A model generated the notes under the pieces. It searched no databases and was not told where the DNA came from. It saw only the letters and a program-made list of their open reading frames with translations. 64,000 nucleotides of DNA from Massospora cicadina (lineage: Eukaryota; Entomophthoromycota; Entomophthoromycetes; Entomophthorales; Entomophthoraceae), in NCBI GenBank assembly GCA_022478985.1, contig JAKSZP010017419.1:1-64000 (forward strand). The letters run 5' to 3'. Positions 55,203-64,000 of this stretch are shown one piece after another. Numbering within the stretch: the first letter of the stretch is position 1; each line of letters opens with the position of its first letter. The translations under genes were made by a program, and so were the position numbers.

Positions 55203-56710
55203 CAGATTGGTTTTGACAAAAATTTTAAAATATTTTTTAAAATTTTAGAGAATGAATTCTTAACTTAGATCAGCATTCTGGGACCCAGAATTTCGGGTTT
55301 CATGTTCCAGACTAGTTTTCCTGACTCAGGATCTATTTTCTGAGTTTCAAGGTCAATTTTCTTAATTTCCAAGGAAGTAAGGGATGGCAGGATGGAGGCC
55401 AAGAGAGGGTTGAGGTGCTGCTAGTGGCTTCTGACTTGGATTACCTCCCTACAAATCTCCTATTTCTTGTCATCAAGGGAAGGAGCAACCAAGGAGGATG
55501 CTGGTGAGGGATTTTTTGGGCCAATGCTGTTACCCAACATTCATCAACACCATGGACCAAGGGCTCCAGAGGGGTATTAGGTCCTTTATTCTTTCTATAA
55601 GGAAACTTGTCCCAGTTTAACCCATGGGCTTGAGTCTCCAGACTTACAGGAACCCTGCAGCTGGAGAAGATTCTGACCCCTGAGCCGCAGGATCTAAGGA
55701 CAGCGTTGCAAGCCGTAAGACCCCCTTTTATCTATATAAAGGCCATTGCCCTTACTAGTGAGGGTACTGGCCTATTTTGTTTTCTATTTTTCATTTTACT
55801 TTAACTAAAAACAGTTTATCTCCCACCAATTGTATTTATCATCTTCAAATTTTTGAGCACTATTGTGCCTATCCAGGTCATTTCAGTGCAGCCACTAAGA
55901 TGGAACTCCCCAAATCAACTAGAGGGTTTTGGTGCCACTGTGACAGCAGCTGCTTGGGTACTCTGGTGGCTGAGAGGTACCCACCAAGGTGCAACCAGAG
56001 CAAACTTAGGACCACCAGAAACCTAGCATTTTTAAAGGCAGTTCTTTTTTAATAACTTAATGCATTTTTAAAAATGTTTCTCTTCAAAATTTTATTTTAA
56101 AAACACTATCTCTATATAATTTTTGGAGCCTCACTAATTCTATAAAAAATTAAAACTCAATTATATATGTTATATATAGTATTTTATAAACATTTATACT
56201 AAAATTAGCTAAACTTGACACAAAAATTCATGAACATTGTGACCATCTTAGGCTGTTTTTATTTTCTTAATAATAAAAGATAAATAAAATCTATGTACAA
56301 TGTATCAATGATATTTAAAATATAATAGTAATCTATATCATTTTGGGTGAGTGGTTTGTTGTTATTAAATAAATTTAATAGCTCAATAATTTTGATTAAG
56401 CAGAGGTTATTTAATCAATTCATATGCCTCATTGGTTTTAGTAAGCAGTTAGTAGTTATATGGTTAATTCAATAGGCTCATTGGTTTCTGTATACATTCA
56501 GTGTTTGGTTGATGTGATTGGTTTAATTATTAAAATTAAGTTGGTGGGTTTTTAGGTGATTTAACAGATTCAATGGTTTACTATGCAGTTTGGTATATAC
56601 TTTCTTAAATATATAGGCTTAATTACTATAAACCTATTGATGTCCAACTACCAAAAATGATGTCATATTTTTAAAAAGTTGATTTAGAACTATCAATCCA
56701 CTAATGCTAG
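55203..56710. other. unassigned, with an LTR-like promoter
   Basis: A TATATAAAGG at about 55733 follows a GC-richer stretch and precedes a T-rich one, as in an LTR, but no partner copy is present in the window. The rest (56050-56710) is AT-rich with no coding signal. Confidence 0.3.
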
Positions 56711-57434
56711 TGACAGACAATTACAAGTCCAATGTATTGAAAAGAGTGATTTGGAGGTAAATGATGAAAATATTGGCCAAAAGATCCTGGGTGATTTTCA
56801 AAGGAACCTTTCTAATCAGGGTAACACTTTTACTGGTACTTCTCGGGCAAATACTATGAGTTTGAGTAGTCAATGTGCACCAACTATGCAGCAAAATCAG
56901 GGAAGTTCATCAGAGGCTCCTCTCCAAAGCACTTCTAATTTAGTACAACCTACACCGCGGAGACTGGCCTCTATTATAGGGTTGCAGGGGGTCCAACAAG
57001 GTGCAAAAATTTTCAGCCCACTGATTGAGTAAAATATAAATACCTTACTGCACAAGTTTATCCTACCATCCCTCCATCAGCTGTCCCATCAAAGTGAAGT
57101 GAGTCTCCCAAGCTCTGATAGGTCAAATTTTAATATTCTCTAATTCAGACTTTACTAAGAAACCTGAACTTTGAGCCCCAACATTTTAAATACTAAGTAT
57201 CAACTTATTAAAATGGTTCATTTTCTACCCCGCCAATGTCATTGATAAACCATATATAAAAATAACGCCTTGTTTTTTAATATATAAATTTATCTCATTT
57301 TTATTCTTCTAGTGGTACTAAAATCCCCCATTTTTTACAATAGCAGTTAAGAGTTATACTCCTGTTTTTGCTGAATTGTCAAATCCTGTGAAAATTAGCA
57401 CCAGCGAGCATAAACTCCTGCTAGGATTTTGACA
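56711..57434 (+). repeat. Gypsy-C 5' LTR
   Basis: TGACAGACAATTACA...GGATTTTGACA, matching 62547-63262. A conserved TATATAAA at 57253-57260 (63083-63090 in the other LTR) is the likely promoter. A 93-codon ATG frame inside (56751-57032) is closed by stops in the other LTR and is not a gene. Confidence 0.88.
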
Positions 57435-57436
57435 AG

Positions 57437-57454
57437 TGGTGCTCACTACAGGGG
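57437..57454 (+). promoter_or_regulatory. Gypsy-C primer-binding site
   Basis: The same TGGTGCTCACTACAGGGG as in Gypsy-B at 39163-39180, here 2 nt after the LTR. Confidence 0.75.
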
Positions 57455-57529
57455 TCCCTGTACACCACAATAAAACTTACTAAAAATGGGCTTGGTGGGT
57501 AAATTACCCCTCACAACTTCCCCACTTCA

Positions 57530-58800
57530 TCTGAGTTGAGGATCTCTGCATTAGAACTACAGCTAGCTAGCTCCTTGTCCCAACTTAAAAAGCTCAAGCT
57601 GCACCCCATTCAAGGCCTTTATGGAGCCTCTCCCACCATTCACAAACCCCTTTTAAGGGACAAGTTTATCCTGGGCGAGGTCAGTATTACAACCTTCCTC
57701 TTTGTGTATGAATCTGCGATGGAAGAAGCAACTGAGCAGCAAAAACTAAAAATTATCCTTCCCTGCTTGAGTTATATGGCTAAGTAGATAATGGTTCCCA
57801 CTATGGCCAAACTTAGCACCTGGGCGGAGGCGAAACAAGCGCTTATTGATGAATTTGGCTCCCTACAGAGTTTACAAAGGCAAAAACTGGCCTTTATGGC
57901 CTTAACCTGCAAGAGGGAGAATTGATTCACTCTTTTGTTGAGTGATTATATAGTAAAACTCAACCTACTTTGCTTGCCAAAATGCTACCTCTAGATGATG
58001 TCATTGCCGCTATCATGGCTGGCTTGGCGTCTCATCCCCATTTTACAATGCATATTTTGCAATCAAGCGAACTTTCCAAACAGTACAGGATATTAAAGAG
58101 GCTCTGCTAGCAGTGGCTGACTTATATGAACTTGAACTTATGCAAAGAGCTATGAGGAGAGAATCTACTTTGACCTCTCCAGCCACTTCAATGTCTATCT
58201 CCCTCTGAAACTCTTTTTCCGAAGAGCTGCGGTGATGAGATGCTCCTCCACCATGTGAGGATAGCCCAAAAATAATGGACGTGATGGGGCAGTGCTCCCC
58301 TTTGTCTTCAGCTCAAAAACCCCAGTTGGTGAAAGCAGTTGCCCCTTTGCCTTGCCCAACTTTTTCTCCAGAGCGGCCTTCCCAAGTGCCAATTGCCCCA
58401 CTAACATTTTATTAAATGACCAGACCACAAAAGGTAAATTGCCTGTTTCACAATAACTCATCCCCACTGATCAACCCAAAGCCGGTTTAGTTAAAGAATC
58501 CACCTCCATGACGCTATCTCCTTCGACCTCTCATCCAGCTAACTCTAGTATGAAACTGTCTCCATGAGGCAGCGCAACCCCCCTGCTTTAGAGGTCAAAA
58601 ATTGAGCTGTTACAACTCCAACGCCTCCCCCAAAAGTTTATAAGGTGGAGGAGCAACCCCAGGACCTATCATTCCATAATGGAAGCCCTGAACCTACCTT
58701 ACCCTCTATGGACTCTCTAAAATGCATCAATAACCCATCTGATGATGAATCAGAAGAGGGTGGAAAAGATATGGGTCATTATGCCTAGGAGCCTCAGGTG
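57530..58800 (+). pseudogene. Gypsy-C gag remnant
   Basis: The first open piece, 57536-57787, has a helical N-terminus (LASSLSQLKKLKL) and the capsid motif of this lineage (LLRDKFILGEVSITTFLFVYE). After a TAG comes IMVPTMAKLSTWAEAKQALI (about 57790). From about 57900 the frame shifts often. A CCHC knuckle is not seen. Unlike Gypsy-B, there is no collagen-like block between the primer site and the capsid part. Confidence 0.75.
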
Positions 58801-58820
58801 AAGTGGAGGTACCTGACTGA

Positions 58821-61800
58821 TTGAACTTGGAGAGAGTGGATTGGGATAAGATCCCTTGTCAAACTTATCTCCAGAAAGCGTTGAGGGGTCTTGAGATTAT
58901 TGACACTGCCAGTGACGCTGACCAGTACATTGCCACATTTATTCAATCTACCCATTGTGTTCATACCCTGCAGTCAATCCAAGAGAGATACCCTGAAACT
59001 TCCAAAAGACTTGCCTATAATCTCCGTCTAAATGAGGCCCTCGCTCATCCCTCCAACTTGGGTAAAGCTTTAGCTAAAGTGAAGGTTGTTGTCAATGAAT
59101 TGCAGGTTAGGGCTATCCTTGACACTAGGTTTCTGGTGAATGTGGTGTCAACAAAACTCGTTAAAAAGATAAAGCTGGCTCCTGACCTCGACTACACCAA
59201 GAATTTTGTAATGCTTGTCTAACCAACCCCAAGTTATTGGAGCCTACTCTTCTCTTCCCATTCGTTTTGAGAAGCTCATCTTATTGTCCTCAGCAGTAGC
59301 CTTGGTCAGCAATACCTAAGGTCTAATCATTTGTACACAGTTTATTCTCAAATATGAAGGTGTTATTAACTTGAAGCAGGGCTATCTTTCCTTGCTTAAC
59401 TATGAGATTCCTCTGATTCTGACCTATGATGAACTTAATAAAAAAATTATGCTTGTACAATTGAGGTTCCCTCTTCATCATTACATTAAATCACACCACA
59501 TCAGGATATCATGCAAAAATGTTGCTTAAATCAGTGGACTCCCTAGAGGGTATCCATTCTATGCCTCTGAAGAGGTAGTAATCAAAGCGGGTGAACAACG
59601 GATAGTTGACATTAAGATTACCTTACAAATTCCCCCATAACTTCTTATTACAATTAATCAACATTGATGAAGTTAGTCCTCTAGAGCCCCTGAGTATTGC
59701 CAGGTGTGCTAGACCCCGCTTATCAACGAACTATTAATCTCCTGTTAGGAATTCTCATTAAAAAGGACATGGTCATCAAGAAACATCAGGATATTGGAAG
59801 AATCCTGCTGGTCCCTATTGAGGAGATCAAGCATGTCCACTGTATTTATTCTATGGCTGATATGGGCTTACCCAACGACCAGTCAGTATGTACTATGTCT
59901 ATTTTTTAAGTCTCTAAGGAACTAACAGTGAAGAGTTTGACAAGGTTCACACCTTACTTGAGAACTATATTGACATCTTCTCTAAATCCCTTACTGACTA
60001 TGGGCACATGAAGGGTTGGACGCATACCATTGAAATTGGTGATGCTTGTCCCATCTGATCTAAACCCTATTGCAAATCCAAAGCTGAGGAGCTACAGATG
60101 CAGATGGAGTTCAAACAGCTTCTGGACGCTGGGCTGCTGGTGCCATCCCAAAGCCCTTGGTCGTCCCCTCTTCTTCTTATAAAGAAGAAAAATGGCAGTA
60201 ATTGGGTTGTGATGGACTACTGCTGGGTAAACAACCTCACAAAGTCAGGATAGCTATCTCATCCCTTGCATTGACGATGCTCTAGCACAGCTCTCTTGAT
60301 CTAAGTTCTTCTCAGTTATGGACTTAGCCAGCAGCTATTGGAAGATGGACCTCTCTCCCCAAGATCAGTAGAAGTGCGCCCTTAACTGTATAAAAGGGTC
60401 TCTTTCAACCCACTTGGTTACCCAAGGGGTTATGCATTGCACCTGCCACCTTTGAGCGGGTGATGGATCATATCCTTCAGGATCTCAAGCTGAGCTGTGA
60501 TATTGTCTATCTCGATGACATCACAGTTTTCTCCAAAACTTTCAATGAGCACCTCATGCATTTAAAAGAAGCGCTATAATGGTTGCGACCATCTAACATC
60601 AAGCTGAAACCATCAAAATGTACTTTCTTCCAAAAGAAGTTGGATTTCCTCAGGCACACCATATCTCAAGATGGGATTCAACCTCTCCAATATAAGGTAG
60701 AAGCGATATCTAAAATGCCTGCACTTAAAACCCTTCACAACATACAGGTATCCTTGTGCATGATGAGGTACTATCATCAATTCACCCCCAAATTCACCCA
60801 GCTCTGTGAGCCCCTCATACGTCTCTTGGCTTAAAATACCACCTTCCATTGGGGTTCTGAACAAAAAGTCGCATTTGAGACTCTAAAACATTTGTTGGAA
60901 CAAAGTCCAATCCTCCGCCACCCTGACTATATGCAAGCCTTTTATGTTGTATACGGATGACTTTGACTATGCTGTTGGAGCCAACTTGGCTCAATTAGAT
61001 GAGCATGGGGTTGATCATCCTGCATCCTACTTCAGCAAGATGCTAACCAAAGCTGAGTGTAATTACAGTCACTGAGAAGAAGTGCCTGGCTGTCTTTCTT
61101 GCCATAAAGTACTTTCTTCCTTTTTATATGAGACATCATTCAAAGTAGTTACTGACCACGCCTCCTTGAAGTGGTTGCATAATATGAAAGTTCCCACTGG
61201 GCAGCTGGCTCATTGGGCTCTCAAGCTCCAGCACTACAATATGATCATTGAGCACTGATCTGGGATGCACAACTTGAATTTCAATGGGTTGACATAGATG
61301 CCTGTCCTTCATCTTGACAATAGCAAAGTAGAGAGGTTGCATGACCTCCTAATAACTCCTGACGCGTGTGCTGATAAAGATGAACCAGTATAAAAGATAT
61401 TAGCATGGCACTCCAGAAACACAAAGGGGGACATTGGGAAGTTATATAAAAAGTAGGTATAAATTGGTTGCCTTATATCTGGCCTTCAGAGCGAGTACCT
61501 GTCATCCTGGAGTCTCACACTATCATGGGGCATGGCAGATTACGCATAACCTACAAGTGGGTAAAAGAGCTGTACTACTGGGAGGGCATTATAAAAATCA
61601 TAGATGAAGTCTTAGATACATGCCTGACCTGTAAAAAACAATCCAGTTCCAAGACCCAATATCAATATTAACCCACAATGCCACAACAACCTTTTCAAAC
61701 CATAAGTTTGGATATGGTAGGTCCTATACCTCAGACTACCAGGGGGAATCGTTATATCTTGGTTGGAGTTGATCATTTTACCAGATGGGTTAAAGCTGTT

Positions 61801-62540
61801 GCTCTCCGCGCCCAGACTTCTAAGGCCATTGCCACCTTCCTACATCGATATATCTTTATGCAGCATGGTTTCCCCCAGGTCCTTCTTTGTAATAATAGGA
61901 AAAAATTACCTCCAAAGTGGTAAATCTCCTCTCCACCTCCATGTGAGCACAACAACTTATCTTGGCCCTCTATAACCCATCCACCAGTGGTGTTATAGAA
62001 AGAACAAATGGGATCCTGGCCTTTATACTTTGTAAAATGACCAACTCAGATTCTCTTTGCTGGGATCTTTACTAACCCAGTGCCCTCATGGCCTACCATA
62101 CCAAAATACCACCAGATCCTTATGATGTCTCTATTCATGTGTTGTATGGTTGATAACCTGAGGTGCCTGCTTTACTAACCAAAGATGCTTTCTCAGCTAG
62201 GACTGATCCAGATCAAGCCATGAAGAAGTTGGCACAGCACATAATCCAGTTAAAGTCTGAGGCGATAACCAATCTAGCAGAAAACTGTCACTAAAGAGGG
62301 CCAAGAAGCCAATGAGCTCTTTCCACCACTTTCTTCCTTCTAAGTAGAAGACTTGGTACTCTACTACCACAACCATATCATGCCTAGAAAGGAAAAGCTT
62401 GGGTCCATCTGGGAAGTGCCTTTTTTATTACCTATAAGTGAGGGGTTGGGTATTTCATTAAATCCCTTGCTTCAGGAGTTACAATTGATTGAATGCATGG
62501 ATGATTCTTGTGACCTTATTCCCCTTACCACTCTTGAAGG
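58821..62540 (+). pseudogene. Gypsy-C pol remnant (PR, RT, RNase H, integrase)
   Basis: Protease: AILDTRFLVNVVST (about 59113-59154), with DTR in place of the catalytic DTG. RT: SPLLLIKKKNGSNWVVMDY (about 60167-60223) and the catalytic YLDD (about 60510-60521), with LKPSKCTFF at 60604. RNase H: YTDDFDYAVGANLAQL-like (about 60952, frameshifted) and TDHASLKW (about 61152). Integrase: the HHCC knot (H...H in SHTIMGHG at about 61513, CLTC at 61621), LDMVGP (61708) and CNNRK (about 61888), with the second catalytic Asp changed to Asn; VIERTNG (about 61995). The C-terminal part 62353-62568 runs to the LTR. No chromodomain is visible. Confidence 0.83.
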
Positions 62541-62546
62541 TGGTAA

Positions 62547-63262
62547 TGTCAGACAATTACATTTTTAATATATCAAAAGAGTAGTTTGGAGGTAAATGAT
62601 GAAAAGATCAACAAAAGACCCTGGGTGATTCCTAGTGGAACCCCTCTAATTAGGGTAACAATTTTAATAGTATTTTTGGGCAAATACCACAAGTTTGGGT
62701 AGTCAAACTGCGCCAACTATGGGGTGAAATCAGGGGGTTTATTGGAGGCTCCTCTCCAGGTGACTTTTAATTTATCACAACCTACACCGCGGAGACCATC
62801 CCCTTCTATAGAGTTGGAGAGGGTCCAACATGGTGCAAAAATTTTTTAATACTGACTGGATAAAAAAATATAACCTTACCACATAAATTTATCCATCCTT
62901 CCCTCCATCAGCTGTCCTGTCAAAGTGAAGTAAGTCTTCTGAGCTCCAATTGGTTAAATTCAATATTCTTTAATTCAGAATCTACTAAGCAATCTAAACT
63001 TAGAGCCTTGACATTTTAAATAGTAATTATCAACTTATTAAGAGGGTTTGTTTTCTACCCCTTTAATATCACTAATAAAACATATATAAAAATCACACCA
63101 CATTTATTATTATATAAATTTATCCCATTTTTATTCTTCTGGTAGTACTAAAATCCCTCATTTTTACAATAGCATTTATTTTTTATACTCATGTTTCTGC
63201 TGAATTGTCAAATCCTGTTCAAATTAGCACCAGCAAGTGTTAGCCCCATTAGGATTCCAATA
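62547..63262 (+). repeat. Gypsy-C 3' LTR
   Basis: TGTCAGACAATTACA...GGATTCCAATA, matching 56711-57434 with many point changes and small indels. A purine-rich GAAGGTGGTAA precedes it. Confidence 0.86.
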
Positions 63263-63767
63263 GCTGAAATTAAGTTTATATAGTAATGAACTGTTCTCAC
63301 ATTTAAAATCTATCACTTCCATTCCATTATAATATGCTTACTAAATTAATAGTCAGTAATGGACCAGTACTTACAAAAGTAAAATGAGACTTAAGTTGTA
63401 GCACCCACTGTTTTTTTAAGTTCATTTAGATTGGTTCAGTAGTTTCAGAGTTATGTGCAAATAAATATAGAAAAAAACATATATATACTATCAGCCAGAC
63501 TCCTGTTCTTTGCTACAGTGTTTATTATTTATCAGATGATTTGAATTGATTGTTTTATATTTTTATTATAGATAACTTTTAACTACTCATTCAAAACCAT
63601 TGAACCTATAAAATCAACCAAATAACTATGAGCACTTAAAACTATTCTTAAAGTAAATTAATTGGTATCAAGAACTAATTTGATAGGCAACCACATATTT
63701 TACTTTATTTTAATATCAATATATTTATTCAATATTTATATAAAATAATATTAAAAAGGGATAGAAG
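63263..63767. other. AT-rich right flank with one dispersed motif
   Basis: No gene. It contains the inverted copy (about 63413-63470) of the motif seen at 52205-52255. Confidence 0.45.
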
Positions 63768-63870
63768 GAAACAATGTTTCATCCTAAATAGTATAAGTTT
63801 TAAACCTGTTACAAACCAAACCTGCACCAGAGAAGTAACTGGTTTTACCCTGCTAGGCAACCACCATATC
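63768..63870 (-). mobile_element. tRNA-like SINE fragment, copy 3
   Basis: The minus strand reads GGTGGTTGCCTAGCAGGGTAAAACC..., then CTGGTGCAGGTTTGG and a decayed B box near GGTTTAAAAC. It aligns with the tRNA-like half of copy 2. Confidence 0.5.
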
Positions 63871-63934
63871 TTTTTAAATAATAATATCTCTATTTATCTT
63901 TTTTGATCAATAATAATATAAAAATAATAATGGA

Positions 63935-64000
63935 GGAAATGATTTTTTGTCCTAGTGAATATAGGTTTTGAGATTTTTCTGAACCAAACCTGCAGAAGAT
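63935..64000 (-). mobile_element. tRNA-like SINE fragment, copy 4, cut by the window end
   Basis: The minus strand begins ATCTTCTGCAGGTTTGGTTC and continues to TAGGACAAAAAATCA, matching the middle of copies 1-3. The tRNA-like start lies beyond the window. Confidence 0.45.

Larger units (their letters stand above)
56711..63262 (+). mobile_element. Gypsy-C: Ty3/gypsy element, complete but decayed
   Basis: This 6552-bp element has LTRs of 724 and 716 bp enclosing gag, protease, RT, RNase H and integrase, with the same primer-binding site as Gypsy-B. It is not interrupted by any other element I can see, which makes it the reference for joining the Gypsy-D pieces. Heavy decay (TAA, TAG and TGA stops, frameshifts, lost catalytic residues) makes it one of the older elements here. 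The bases beside the LTRs (GCTAG left, GCTGA right) resemble each other, but I do not count them as a TSD. Confidence 0.87.

Noticed and set aside
56751..57032. 93-codon ORF as a gene
   Set aside because: It lies wholly in the Gypsy-C 5' LTR and the matching part of the 3' LTR is full of stops.
58195..58467. 90-codon minus-strand ORF
   Set aside because: It lies opposite the Gypsy-C gag region and has no support of its own.

Overview
The window reads as gene-free heterochromatin of a transposon-rich eukaryote. I can support no host gene, rRNA, functional tRNA or CRISPR array. The content is Ty3/gypsy LTR retrotransposons (two families carry a chromodomain), L1-like LINEs with a zf-RVT-type C-terminal finger, tRNA-like SINE fragments and palindromic non-autonomous elements. 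A large-genome fungus is my best guess, but no host gene or rRNA is present to fix the taxon. Nearly every coding region is broken by stops or frameshifts.

Layout. 1-2538: unrecognised, with one minus-strand coding remnant and a possible LTR/promoter. 2539-8323: LINE-1 (+), bounded by a perfect 16-bp target-site duplication (TSD). 8340-11176: AT-rich DNA with a palindromic element, a SINE fragment, and a solo LTR (9889-11046, TSD CCAAG) of the Gypsy-A family. 11177-16581: LINE-2 (+), inserted into a short tandem repeat. 16582-18419: the rest of that tandem repeat, a SINE fragment and a small coding remnant.

18420-50997 is one old minus-strand Ty3/gypsy element (Gypsy-D) split into islands by later insertions. 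These are Gypsy-A (+, 19192-27346, TSD CCCTC), Gypsy-E (-, 30305-36912, TSD GGAGG) and Gypsy-B (+, 38823-50456). Gypsy-B is itself interrupted by LINE-3 (-, 44590-49856, 17-bp TSD with one mismatch). Joining the Gypsy-D islands gives about 6.17 kb, close to the 6.55 kb of its relative Gypsy-C (+, 56711-63262). 50998-56710 and 63263-64000 hold a second palindromic element, a decayed minus-strand coding stretch, and two SINE-like pieces at the right edge.

The gypsy elements follow the Ty3/gypsy order gag, protease, reverse transcriptase, RNase H, integrase. Gypsy-A and Gypsy-E end in a chromodomain; Gypsy-B, C and D form a second lineage without a visible one. The LTR pairs of Gypsy-B and Gypsy-E differ at many CG/TG/CA sites, and Gypsy-B's in-frame stops are mostly TGA where arginine is expected. 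That pattern points to deamination of methylated CpG. The most unusual features are a collagen-like Gly-X-Y block between coiled-coil-like segments in Gypsy-B Gag, a hydrophobic reading frame starting inside the Gypsy-E LTR, and a coding-like minisatellite whose copy number differs between that element's two LTRs.
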